In this document: positions 55,234 to 64,000 of the stretch, in pieces
How positions within the stretch are numbered: the stretch's first letter is position 1
How the letters are laid out: each line of letters starts with the position of its first letter
Assembly: GCF_001426545.1 (NCBI RefSeq)
Contig: NZ_LMEZ01000001.1
Span: forward strand, 124,967-188,966
Source: Mycobacterium sp. Root135
GTDB lineage: Bacteria; Actinomycetota; Actinomycetes; Mycobacteriales; Mycobacteriaceae
Direction of reading: 5' to 3'
DNA length: 64,000 nucleotides
Translations under genes and position numbers: made by a program
The notes under the pieces: model-generated
The model's input: only the letters and a program-made list of their open reading frames with translations
What the model was told of the DNA's origin: nothing
Databases searched by the model: none

Positions 55234-56811
55234 TCAGCTGGTGGACGGCGCCGCCGCGCGCGCGATGTCGCGGACCGGCGGTCCGTCGAGCGCGCTGTCC
55301 ATCTCGACCGAGCCCAGCTCGCGGATCTCCACCGTCCCGCCCGCAGCGCAGTGCTGACGCCGCCAGTCGCCGATCGCCTCGTGTGCCGCATGGTCGATGA
55401 AGTCCACCGACAGGTCGACGGTGGCCTTGGTTCCCGGTGGCACCGACGCCAGCACACCGGTCAGCTGCGGCAGCGACAGGAAGCTGCAGGACCCCTCGAT
55501 GACGATGCGCCAGGTGCCGTCGCCGTCGACGGACTCCGCGACGATCCTGGTGCGCACCACCCGCCACACCGTCAGGGCGATCGACAGGGCCAGGCCGATC
55601 AGGACGCCCTCGAGGAGGTTCAGGAACACCACACCGACGATCGTGACGGCGTAGACCGCGATATCTCCTGTGCGGCGGGCGGTTTCGATGTGGACGCGCT
55701 TGACCAATTGAATGCCGATCACGATCAGCAGTCCAGCGAGCGCCGCCATGGGGATCTGTTCGGCGAACCCGGCGAACGGAAGGGCGAACACCAAGACCCA
55801 GACGCCGTGCATCATGGCCGAGGCGCGAGTGCGCGCACCAGCTTGCACGTTCGTCGAACTCCGCACGATGACGCCCGTGACGGGAAGGCCGCCCAGGGTG
55901 CCCGATGCGATGTTGGCCGTGCCCTGACCGATGAGCTCGCGGTCGAAGTTGGTGCGGGGACCGTTCTGCATCCGGTCGACCGAGACCGCGGACAGCAAGC
56001 TCTCTACGCTCGCGATCAAGGCGACGGTGAGGACACCGGTGGCGAATGCGCCCCAGTTGCCCTCGGGAAGACTCGGCAGCGCGATCGCGTCCAGCAGTGA
56101 ACCGTCCAATTTGACGCGGTCCACGTCGACGCCGAACACGATCGCGGCCGCCGTCGCCGTCACGATGGCGACCAGCGGGCCCGGCACCTTGCCGAGCCGT
56201 CCCGGTACCCATCGCCACCCGACCAGAATGGCGATGACGAGCACACCGAGGGCGACCCCCGGGCCGTGCGCGCCGAGCACCTGTTCTGGCAGTTCCGTTA
56301 CGTTGCGCCAAGCAGAACTCTGCGATTCGCCGCCCAGCAATACGTGGACCTGTTGCAATGCGATCGTGAGTCCGATGCCTGCGAGCATCGCGTGAACCAC
56401 TACCGGTGAAATCGCCAGCGCCGCCCTTGCCACCTTGCTCAAACCGAAGAGCACCTGCAGGACGCCGGCCGCGACCGTTATCGCGCAGGTGACCTTCCAG
56501 CCGAACTGGCCGATCAGGCCGGCGACCACGACGGTGAGACCCGCCGCCGGTCCGCTGACCTGCAACGGCGACCCGCCGACGGCGCCCGCGACGACGCCGC
56601 CCACCACCGCGGCGATGAGGCCGGCGAGCGCGGGTGCGCCCGAGGCGATCGCGATCCCCAGCGACAGCGGAAGGGCTACCAGGAAGACCACGAGCGAGGC
56701 GGGCAGGTCATAACGGAGGATGGGTGCGATTCGTTGGGAGACCGAACTCCCCGAGCTTTTGAGAATGACCTGCTCCTGACGGTGAAGAGAACGAAAACGA
56801 TTCTCTGACAA
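55234..56811 (-). CDS. SulP-family inorganic anion transporter with STAS-like domain
   Basis: This transporter has about 510-525 residues. The N-terminal SulP core begins LRYDLPASLVVFLVALPLSL and holds GAVGGSPLQVSGPAAGLTVV, then about 11-12 helices. A C-terminal STAS-like domain follows (VDLSVDFIDHAAHEAIGDW). This branch includes bicarbonate and sulfate carriers and proteins fused to carbonic anhydrase in mycobacteria. The start is uncertain. TTG 56811 has no ribosome site, whereas AGGAG at 56773-56777 lies six bases before an in-frame ATT at 56764-56766, which would give 510 residues. The anion is unknown. Confidence 0.83.
   Translation of the reverse strand: MSENRFRSLHRQEQVILKSSGSSVSQRIAPILRYDLPASLVVFLVALPLSLGIAIASGAPALAGLIAAVVGGVVAGAVGGSPLQVSGPAAGLTVVVAGLIGQFGWKVTCAITVAAGVLQVLFGLSKVARAALAISPVVVHAMLAGIGLTIALQQVHVLLGGESQSSAWRNVTELPEQVLGAHGPGVALGVLVIAILVGWRWVPGRLGKVPGPLVAIVTATAAAIVFGVDVDRVKLDGSLLDAIALPSLPEGNWGAFATGVLTVALIASVESLLSAVSVDRMQNGPRTNFDRELIGQGTANIASGTLGGLPVTGVIVRSSTNVQAGARTRASAMMHGVWVLVFALPFAGFAEQIPMAALAGLLIVIGIQLVKRVHIETARRTGDIAVYAVTIVGVVFLNLLEGVLIGLALSIALTVWRVVRTRIVAESVDGDGTWRIVIEGSCSFLSLPQLTGVLASVPPGTKATVDLSVDFIDHAAHEAIGDWRRQHCAAGGTVEIRELGSVEMDSALDGPPVRDIARAAAPSTS
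56786..56806. promoter_or_regulatory. A/T-rich dyad upstream of the SulP gene
   Basis: AGAGAA (56786-56791) and TTCTCT (56801-56806) flank a nine-base centre CGAAAACGA. It lies 20 bases before the ATT start candidate of the SulP gene. The AT-rich dyad stands out in this GC-rich DNA and has the look of a Fur/Zur-family or other repressor site. No consensus match is claimed. Confidence 0.4.
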
Positions 56812-57114
56812 TGAATTAGGTGAACCGCTACTCAATTCACAAGTGCCAGAGTATTTATCACTCGGCGAAGCGGTCAAGCACGCCGGTGCTACGCATAGAA
56901 GATCCAAATCTTGGCGCCCGGAGTTGTTGGCACCATCACACCCTTCATCGGCGGCGTCTCCCGTTCGTCGTCCTGACGACTGAGAAAAAGCCAGGTATGA
57001 CAATGCTTTTCGGAACACCATGGACGACGCCAAACGATCCGGTCTCGCCGGCGAACATGAGAAGAACCTGTGAGTACAGTGACAGGTCGCCATATGCCCG
57101 TAACACTCGAAGAC
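56812..57114. other. 303-bp intergenic region, SulP gene to response regulator
   Basis: This region lies between divergent genes and is lower in GC than its neighbours. It must hold promoters for both, but I cannot name a convincing -35/-10 pair. The open frame through it on the plus strand (continuing into the kinase frame) is not conserved-looking. No small gene is supported. Confidence 0.5.
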
Positions 57115-57903
57115 ATGACGACGACGTCGGTTCACCCTGCACCTGCGCAACCCCGGACGGCCATCCTCGGCCAACTTCCCGCGATCCGGCGGCCGGACGG
57201 GTCGCCCATCCAGGTGCTGTTGATCGACGACGAGCGGGCACTGACGAACCTCGTCACGATGGCGCTGAAGTACGAGGGGTGGGACGTCGACGTGGCTCAC
57301 GACGGACGCGAGGCGCTCACCAAGTTCGCCTCCACCGATCCCGACATCCTGGTGCTCGACATCATGCTTCCCGACGTCGACGGACTCCGGATCCTGCAGC
57401 GGGTGCGGGCTGCGGGCACCTACACCCCGGTGCTGTTCCTGACGGCGCGCGACTCGGTCACCGACCGGGTCACCGGCCTCACCGCTGGTGCCGACGACTA
57501 CCTGACGAAGCCATTCGACCTGCAGGAACTGGTGCTGCGGCTGCGGGGGCTTCTCAAACGTGGCGCCGACGCCACGCCGCCGGCCGACGAGCAACCCGCC
57601 GAGGAGACGTTGCGCGTCGCCGATCTCACCCTCGACGTCGCAAGCCGCGAGGTGACCCGGGCGGGGGAGCGCATCGAGTTGACGACGACGGAGTTCGACC
57701 TGCTGCGGTATCTCATGCGCAACCCGCGCCGGGCACTGACCAGGGAGCAGATCCTCGAGCAGGTGTGGAACTACTCCTTCGGTGGCCGCACCAGCATCGT
57801 CGACCTGTACGTGTCGTATCTGCGAAAGAAGCTGGATCGCGGCCACGAGCCGCTGATTCACACCATTCGTGGTGTGGGATACCAAATTCGGCCGCCTCGA
57901 TGA
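57115..57903 (+). CDS. OmpR/PhoP-family response regulator
   Basis: This response regulator has about 262 residues. The receiver domain has the acidic pocket LLIDDERALTNLV, the phospho-acceptor Asp in DILVLDIMLPDVDG, the Thr in FLTARDS and the Lys in DDYLTKPFDL. The C-terminal winged helix runs from LRVADLTLDVASREV to IHTIRGVGYQIRPPR. A 25-residue Pro/Ala-rich leader precedes the receiver. Start choice is uncertain: ATG 57115, ATG 57094 and GTG 57070 are all in frame with weak ribosome sites. The stop overlaps the sensor-kinase ATG. Target genes unknown; the divergent SulP gene is a candidate. Confidence 0.88.
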   Translation: MTTTSVHPAPAQPRTAILGQLPAIRRPDGSPIQVLLIDDERALTNLVTMALKYEGWDVDVAHDGREALTKFASTDPDILVLDIMLPDVDGLRILQRVRAAGTYTPVLFLTARDSVTDRVTGLTAGADDYLTKPFDLQELVLRLRGLLKRGADATPPADEQPAEETLRVADLTLDVASREVTRAGERIELTTTEFDLLRYLMRNPRRALTREQILEQVWNYSFGGRTSIVDLYVSYLRKKLDRGHEPLIHTIRGVGYQIRPPR

Positions 57904-59372
57904 CCTCCGCGTCGACGACTCCGTGGTGGCGTCCTCGCACTCTCAGCAAGCAGCTCGTCGGTGGGGTCGCCGTGCTCGTCACGGTGGTCACCTTCGGTAC
58001 CGGTGCGCTGTCGGTCTACAGCCTGCACACCTACATGACCACGATGAGCGACGCCGAGGTGGAACACTCCCTGGCGGCCTTCGAGCACTCCTACGAAAAG
58101 TCCGGACTCGACGGTGAACCGCTGACCGACTTCATCGGGCAGGCCCCCGGCACGCTCATCGCGGTGATGGACGGCGACTCGGTGGTCGACTCGGCGATGT
58201 TCTCCGAGGGAGACACCGACGCGACTCCGGGCCCGGCGGTGAACTCGCTGCAGTCGGCGGCCTGGGACACCGACGAGCCGCACACCGTCGAACTCGACGG
58301 GTTGGGCAGATATCGTGCCGCCAGCACCGAGGTGGGTGACGGCCGACGGTTGGTGTCGGCGGTCTCGATGGAGAGTGCCAATCGCGTCGTCGCCGCGAAG
58401 ACCGTTGCGGTGGTTGTGATCACGGTGGTGGCCGCACTGTTGGCCGCCGTGGGAACCGTGGTGTTGGTGCGGTGGGCGCTCCGTCCGCTTCGCCGGGTAG
58501 CCGCGACCGCGGCGAGGGCGGCCAAGATGCCACTGGCCGACGAGGATCACCGCATCACCACGCGGGTACGGCAAGCCGACTCTGATCCCGACAACGAGGT
58601 CGGCATCGTCGGTGAGACGCTGAATCGCCTGCTGGCCAACATCGATTCGGCATTGGCGGCGCGCGCGATGTCCGACCGGCGCATGCGCCGGTTCCTCACC
58701 GACGCCAGTCACGAACTGCGCACACCGCTGGCTGCGATCCAGGGATATGCCCAGCTGACCCGTCAGGACAGTGCTGCCCTACCGCCGACGACGGAATATG
58801 CGTTGGCGCGCATCGAGTCCGAGTCCCGTCGAATGACGGCACTGGTCGGCGACATGCTGCTGCTGTCGCGCCTCGACGAGAGACAGGGGCTCGAGATTCA
58901 ACGAGTCGACCTGACCACGCTGGTCGCCGACGCGGTGAACGACGCCATCGTCTCCTCTCCCAACCATCTGTGGCCAACCGACTTGCCCGCAGAAGCGGTG
59001 TACGTGATGGGGGACAGGGCGCGACTGCACCAGGTGGTGAGCAACCTTCTGTCCAATGCGCGCCATCACACTCCGCCCGGGGTCACCGTCACCACCGCAC
59101 TGCGGCTGGTCAGCGACGAGGCCGGCGAGACGGTACGGCTGACCGTCACCGACGACGGGCCGGGAATCGACGCCAAGCTGCTGCCGGAGCTCTTCGCGCG
59201 GTTCGTTCGAGGCGACCGAGCACGCGCCGATCAGCCGGAGTCGACCGGCCTGGGCCTGTCGATCGTGGCGTCCATCGTCGAAGCCCACGGTGGCGCCGTG
59301 TCGGCCCGCTCCGGCGGAGGCAGCACGGAATTCGAGTTTCGGCTGCCTCCGGCCGAGGGGACTGCCGGTTAG
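57900..59372 (+). CDS. membrane sensor histidine kinase
   Basis: This 490-residue HK begins at ATG 57900, overlapping the regulator stop. The first membrane helix is at about 17-40 (VGGVAVLVTVVTFGTGALSV) and the second at about 160-182 (VAVVVITVVAALLAAVGTVV), enclosing a 120-residue extracellular sensor. A HAMP domain follows. The H-box is FLTDASHELRTPLAAIQGYA, the N-box VVSNLLSNARHH, G1 VTDDGPGI and G2 STGLGLSIVASIVEAHGG. The architecture matches the TrcS/PrrB-like mycobacterial kinases. The signal is unknown. It overlaps the next convergent gene by four bases. Confidence 0.92.
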   Translation: MTSASTTPWWRPRTLSKQLVGGVAVLVTVVTFGTGALSVYSLHTYMTTMSDAEVEHSLAAFEHSYEKSGLDGEPLTDFIGQAPGTLIAVMDGDSVVDSAMFSEGDTDATPGPAVNSLQSAAWDTDEPHTVELDGLGRYRAASTEVGDGRRLVSAVSMESANRVVAAKTVAVVVITVVAALLAAVGTVVLVRWALRPLRRVAATAARAAKMPLADEDHRITTRVRQADSDPDNEVGIVGETLNRLLANIDSALAARAMSDRRMRRFLTDASHELRTPLAAIQGYAQLTRQDSAALPPTTEYALARIESESRRMTALVGDMLLLSRLDERQGLEIQRVDLTTLVADAVNDAIVSSPNHLWPTDLPAEAVYVMGDRARLHQVVSNLLSNARHHTPPGVTVTTALRLVSDEAGETVRLTVTDDGPGIDAKLLPELFARFVRGDRARADQPESTGLGLSIVASIVEAHGGAVSARSGGGSTEFEFRLPPAEGTAG

Positions 59373-59659
59373 GGGTTGTGGCACACGACGTCGACGTAGA
59401 CCGTGCTGTGCAGGTCGGGGTCGATCTTGTTGCCCGACTCGTCGTAGTTGGACCCGTTCAGCCCGCTGGTGCCGGTGACCTTGCACTGCGACAGCGGCAC
59501 GCTCGTTGAGCCGTTGAGTTGGACGTGGTGGCCCTGCGCTTCGAGCTGGGCGATGGTGTCGGCGGTCGAGTTGACGCTGGCCCCGGCCGGGACGGCGAGG
59601 CCAAGTCCGACGATGGTGGTCAGGCTGACGCTGGCGGCGGCGATTCCGAGGGTGCTCAT
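59369..59659 (-). CDS. small secreted mycobacterial protein
   Basis: This 96-residue protein has a signal peptide (TLGIAAASVSLTTIVGLGLA, cleavage near AGA-S). The short mature domain, starting STADTIAQLEAQGHHVQLNG, contains SVPLSQCKVTG and YVDVVCHNP. The two cysteines probably form one disulfide. This looks like a family of small exported proteins common in mycobacteria, function unknown. A ribosome-like AAAGGAG lies ahead of the ATG. Confidence 0.78.
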   Translation of the reverse strand: MSTLGIAAASVSLTTIVGLGLAVPAGASVNSTADTIAQLEAQGHHVQLNGSTSVPLSQCKVTGTSGLNGSNYDESGNKIDPDLHSTVYVDVVCHNP

Positions 59660-59963
59660 TGAACTCCTTTGTCCAGGTGGCGGTTTGACTTTCCTCTGTC
59701 AGCCTACGGACGTGCGTGGGTGGGCAGCCGCGTGGAGAATGCGCCGGAGATCGATCGGATCTCTTGTATCACGGTGTATTGCAACAGGTTTCGGCAGAAA
59801 TTTGAGCGCTGACGCGTCCGGGGTCGGCGCGGTCACATATCCGACGCATATGTTTGTGTTTCGCATGAAGGAGGTCGTTCTCGATGAAAGATGCTCTCTC
59901 GTCGGTAAATTGGTTCTTGTCAGACGAGATCAAATCTCAAGGAACCGAGTAAGGGAGCACAAG
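59660..59963. other. 304-bp intergenic region between two small secreted-protein genes
   Basis: The divergent promoters must lie here. AAAGGAG next to 59660 serves the minus-strand gene, and AAGGGAG at 59951-59957 serves the plus-strand gene. I saw no other gene or strong structure. The middle is relatively AT-rich. Confidence 0.5.
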
Positions 59964-60197
59964 ATGAAGATGCGTTACGTCGCCGCCAGTGTCATGACCG
60001 GACTCGCCGCAGCGGCCATTGCCGCGGCCCCAATCGCCGGCGCGGCCGCCAACCCCAGCACCGTCACCGACAACGGGCGGGCCACCATCACCGACAAGAA
60101 GGGGCACAACGCGATCGTCGTGCAGCCGCCGACGGTGTCGTCGCCGAACTCCTACGGCAACTTCTCCTCGCCGGCGCCGTTCTTGTTCTTCGGCTGA
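59964..60197 (+). CDS. small secreted protein, unknown family
   Basis: This 77-residue protein starts at ATG 59964 behind AAGGGAG. Its signal peptide (MKMRYVAASVMTGLAAAAIA, then AAPIAGAAA) precedes a mature part of about 45 residues containing ATITDKKGHNAIVVQPPTVS and ending FSSPAPFLFFG. No cysteines and no known domain. A strong bidirectional terminator follows. The upstream in-frame extension to 59448 covers the divergent gene and is not real. Confidence 0.75.
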   Translation: MKMRYVAASVMTGLAAAAIAAAPIAGAAANPSTVTDNGRATITDKKGHNAIVVQPPTVSSPNSYGNFSSPAPFLFFG

Positions 60198-60257
60198 TGT
60201 CCGGCCGGCGGGTGACCGTCCCGCCCGGCGTTGCGAAAGCCGTTGACAGACAGACGA

Positions 60258-60289
60258 AAAGGCCCTGACACTTCCGTGTCAGGGCCTTT
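60258..60289. terminator. terminator after the small secreted-protein gene
   Basis: AAAGGCCCTGACAC (60258-60271) pairs perfectly with GTGTCAGGGCCTTT (60276-60289) around TTCC. The A- and T-rich ends let it work in both directions. It lies 60 bases past the plus-strand gene. Confidence 0.9.
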
Positions 60290-60329
60290 GGCGTGGGAAC
60301 TCTGGAATGGGTGACGAACGCATGAAGAA

Positions 60330-60364
60330 GGGAACCTGCCGTCCGGGGGTGACGGCAGGTTCCC
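60330..60364 (-). terminator. terminator of fbpC
   Basis: A perfect 14-bp stem (GGGAACCTGCCGTC, 60330-60343, with 60351-60364) has a seven-base loop. It lies 42 bases after the fbpC stop on the minus strand and is followed there by TTCTT. With the terminator at 60258 it separates two convergent units. Confidence 0.88.
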
Positions 60365-60406
60365 TTGGTTCTTCGGTGTGACAGTTCTTCTGTGCTACAG
60401 GCTCCG

Positions 60407-61835
<1,429 letters not shown>

Positions 61836-63239
61836 TCAGCTCGGGTTGGCCGCCGCGAGCGCCCGCCGCACGTCGGCGTTGCGCTCCTCGATGGTGCGGC
61901 CGATTTCCTGCAGCAGCAACGGCTTTCGCGCCACCAGTTCTTCGACGTCGGCGCGTTCGATCTGCAGCACGGTGACCTCGTCGAGGGCATACGCGCCGCC
62001 GGTGACGGGCTCCCTGGTCAGCGTGCTGGACCCCAGGAAGTCACCTTCCTCCAGGGTCCGGACCGTAACGAGCGCGCCGTCTTCGCCGCGCGCGATCAGA
62101 CGCACCCGGCCGCTCACGATGAAGGTCATCCGCTTGGGTACCGACCCCGGGGTCTGGATCGCCTCGTCCGCGCCGTACCTGGTGAGCCGAAGGCTCGGGA
62201 TCAACGCCTGCTGGTCGGCGTCGTTGAGCCGCAACGTCGGCGCCACGATCCGCATGGAGCTCGCCATGCGATCCTCGCTCGCGAAGTCGTCCTCGACGTC
62301 GTCGAGGCGTAGACCCGCGCGCCGGGAGGCGTACCACGCCCACCGCAAGAACGTTGCCCGACTGGCAGAGTCGTCGGCCGGGGAGCGCAACGGGATCGTC
62401 GTCGTGTACTCACCCGAACCGCTGGTGACGGTCGTCGGCGCGGTCTCGGCACGCAGATGCGGCAGCGCGCTGGCGACGCGGGTCAGCACCGCACACACGT
62501 CGTCGGGCGGGTCGTTGGGAGAGAACGTCGTCTTCACCGAGATGGAGTGCTCGCCGGGCGGTCGACTCAGGTTGGCGAAGGACGCCGCGGCCAGCACGGA
62601 GTTGGGGATGATGTGAAGACCGCTGCCGGTGTCGATGTGTGTTGCGCGCCAGTTGACTTCGACGACACGTCCCCGGGCCGAGGTCACGTCGACCCAATCA
62701 CCGAGGCGGAAGGGCTGTTCGAAGAGCAGCAGCAGACCCGAGATGATCTGTCCGACGGAGTTCTGCAGCGTCAAGCCCAGGACGATCGACGTGATGCCGA
62801 GCGCGGTGAACAGGCCGCCGACGTTCGCGCCCCAGATGTAGGAGAAGATCACCGCGAGCCCGACGGCGATGACCACGAAGCGGGCCACGTCCAGGAAGAT
62901 CGACGGGATTCGCTTGCGCCACGATCCTTCCGGCGCACCCTGGAAGAGCGTGGCGTTCAACCCCGACAGCATCAGAATCAGAAGGACGAAGCCCAGCACG
63001 GTGGAGATGATGCGCACCGGAGTTGCCTGGGCGGGCACCTCGGTGGCCTTGATCAAGAGCAGCAGCAGCGCGGCCAGCGGCAGGATGTAGTTGCGCACCA
63101 ACCCCACTGGGCGGGCGAGTCCGCTGTTGCGACGGGTCAGCGCGACCCGGAGCTCGGTGAGCGCCACCAAACCGATCGGCAGCCCGATCGCGACGCCGAC
63201 GGCCCAGTAGAACCAGGACGAGTCGACCACCCTGGTCAT
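61836..63239 (-). CDS. MscS-type channel fused to a cyclic-nucleotide-binding-like domain
   Basis: This 467-residue membrane protein is the Rv2434c homologue. It has four helices (about 9-30, 48-66, 76-98, 115-135) and the pore-lining MscS helix near 138-175 (GGLFTALGITSIVLGLTLQN, then SVGQIISGLLLL). The MscS beta domain has FRLGDWVDV and HIIPNSVLA. A CNMP-like jelly roll occupies about 350-445 (TFIVSGRVRLIARG; LEEGDFLGSSTL). Its phosphate-binding cassette lacks the usual Glu and Arg. ATG 63239 overlaps the cyclase stop, so the pair is translated together. It may gate ions in response to tension plus a ligand. Confidence 0.88.
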   Translation of the reverse strand: MTRVVDSSWFYWAVGVAIGLPIGLVALTELRVALTRRNSGLARPVGLVRNYILPLAALLLLLIKATEVPAQATPVRIISTVLGFVLLILMLSGLNATLFQGAPEGSWRKRIPSIFLDVARFVVIAVGLAVIFSYIWGANVGGLFTALGITSIVLGLTLQNSVGQIISGLLLLFEQPFRLGDWVDVTSARGRVVEVNWRATHIDTGSGLHIIPNSVLAAASFANLSRPPGEHSISVKTTFSPNDPPDDVCAVLTRVASALPHLRAETAPTTVTSGSGEYTTTIPLRSPADDSASRATFLRWAWYASRRAGLRLDDVEDDFASEDRMASSMRIVAPTLRLNDADQQALIPSLRLTRYGADEAIQTPGSVPKRMTFIVSGRVRLIARGEDGALVTVRTLEEGDFLGSSTLTREPVTGGAYALDEVTVLQIERADVEELVARKPLLLQEIGRTIEERNADVRRALAAANPS

Positions 63240-64000
63240 GACTGACGCTCCCCGAGTCGCCAAATGGGTTGTGCCACGGTGCCTACCGTGACCTCGCCCG
63301 CGGGGGTGAACTGGCGGGTGTCGCGCATCGCGTCGTAGACGTCCGCCGTCACGTAGACCCCGGGCTGCGGCGAGCCGCTCTGCACCTGATATGCCAGGTC
63401 GACCGCCGAACCCCACATGTCGTAGGCGAGGCTGGACCTGCCCACCAACCCGCTGCTCACCGTGCCGGTGTCGATGCCGGCCCGCAGCTTCAGGGCGTAG
63501 CGGCCCTCGGCGTTGAACCGGTCGACGATGCGGGTCATCTCGATCGCGAAGTCCACCGTGCGCCGAACGTTGTCGATACGCGGCACGTTGAGCCCGCAGC
63601 TCGCCAGGTACCCGTTGCGCAGCGAGCGGACCCGTTCGATGCCGAGGCCCTCGGCTGCGGCGTCGAACTGGCGCACCAGCTTGTTGACGATGGCGAGCGA
63701 CTCCTCGGAGGTCAGGGCGGCCGACAGTTCGTCGAGGCCGACGATGTCGGCGAAGATCACCGTGACGTCCTGGTGGTCCTGGGAGATGGTCTCCTCGCCG
63801 TCGCGGTATCGGGCCACCACCTGTTCGGGCATCAGCGACAGCAGCAGTCGGTCGTTCTCCCGCCGCTGCTCGTTGAGCAGATCTTCCTTGATGGCCAAGT
63901 TTCGGCTCATGTCGTTGAAAGCGACTGTCAGGTCCCCAAATTCGTCTCGCGACACCACGGGGATCGTGGTCCCGTAGTCGCCGGAACTGATTTGTTGAGC
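63236..64000 (-). CDS. membrane class III nucleotidyl cyclase with degenerate active site, 5' end outside window
   Basis: About 254 C-terminal residues are visible and the frame is open to the window edge. A HAMP tail (SGDYGTTIPVVSRDEFGDL) is followed by a signalling helix and a cyclase domain beginning SLMPEQVVARYRDGEE. The first metal Asp is present (VIFADIVG). The second-metal segment reads RSLRNGYLA instead of KxxGDxxxA. The transition-state Asn and Arg are replaced by Asp and Gln (WGSAVDLAYQVQ). It corresponds to Rv2435c beside Rv2434c. It may be inactive, use altered chemistry, or act as a sensor for the coupled channel. Confidence 0.87.
   Translation of the reverse strand, partial: AQQISSGDYGTTIPVVSRDEFGDLTVAFNDMSRNLAIKEDLLNEQRRENDRLLLSLMPEQVVARYRDGEETISQDHQDVTVIFADIVGLDELSAALTSEESLAIVNKLVRQFDAAAEGLGIERVRSLRNGYLASCGLNVPRIDNVRRTVDFAIEMTRIVDRFNAEGRYALKLRAGIDTGTVSSGLVGRSSLAYDMWGSAVDLAYQVQSGSPQPGVYVTADVYDAMRDTRQFTPAGEVTVGTVAQPIWRLGERQS

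Noticed and set aside
56820..57885. Long frames in both directions across the SulP-response regulator gap (extensions of the SulP and kinase frames)
   Set aside because: They run antisense to, or out of frame with, the response regulator and contain no conserved sequence; the real starts have ribosome sites or overlaps further in.

Overview
The window is high-GC actinobacterial DNA from a mycobacterium, most likely a fast-growing Mycolicibacterium-type species. The left third follows the gene order of Mycobacterium tuberculosis Rv1842c to Rv1867: CorC-like protein, guaB1, gnd1, blaR, blaI, thioesterase, ureABCFGD, ndh, F420-type oxidoreductase, SDR, apa, Rv1861-like, then the Rv1866 and Rv1867 homologues. 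An antigen 85C-type mycolyltransferase, a Lon protease and large sugar and polyol catabolic clusters fit an environmental fast grower. This assignment rests on recalled gene order and protein similarity, not on a database search.

Region 1 (1-16.1 kb) holds housekeeping genes: purine salvage and pentose phosphate enzymes, a BlaI/M56 regulatory pair, a complete urease operon, and type II NADH dehydrogenase. Inserted between blaI and the thioesterase is an iron-responsive module. It consists of an IdeR box, a FhuF-like gene, a second IdeR-like box inside a promoter, and an sRNA ending in a near-ideal terminator. I read the sRNA as the homologue of MrsI. The ureA-ureB junction carries three 33-bp tandem repeats.

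Region 2 (16-20.9 kb) has a CAAX-type membrane protease and a double-domain CoA transferase followed by a thiolase-like protein.

Region 3 (20.9-29.6 kb) is a complete L-rhamnose operon: mutarotase, transporter, isomerase, rhamnulokinase, bifunctional aldolase/dehydrogenase, L-lactate dehydrogenase and LacI regulator. A strong promoter and a perfect 16-bp palindromic operator lie in front.

Region 4 (29.5-41.9 kb) is a second catabolic cluster around a SorC-type regulator and a divergent promoter. It encodes a KdsD-like SIS isomerase, a xylulokinase-like kinase, a ribulose-phosphate-epimerase-like barrel protein, two zinc dehydrogenases, two SDRs and an Rbs-type ABC importer with two tandem binding proteins. 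It probably feeds a pentitol, such as xylitol, into the pentose phosphate pathway.

Region 5 (41.9-51.2 kb) has a VOC protein and a dicarboxylate transporter. Next is a tightly coupled three-gene minus-strand set: a DUF559-type nuclease, a winged-helix protein, and a 1063-residue ATPase with an N-terminal AAA module and a C-terminal HerA/FtsK-like module. This is the best candidate for an undescribed DNA-processing or defence system. HhH-GPD, TfoX and LLM-flavin genes lie upstream on the same strand.

Region 6 (51.2-64 kb) has Lon with a HAIR-like element, a membrane protein, a quinone oxidoreductase, a SulP anion transporter, an OmpR/histidine kinase pair, two small secreted proteins, fbpC, and an MscS/cNMP-domain channel coupled to a membrane cyclase that runs off the right edge. 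Both partners of the last pair have lost canonical residues. I saw no tRNA, rRNA, IS element, prophage or CRISPR array.
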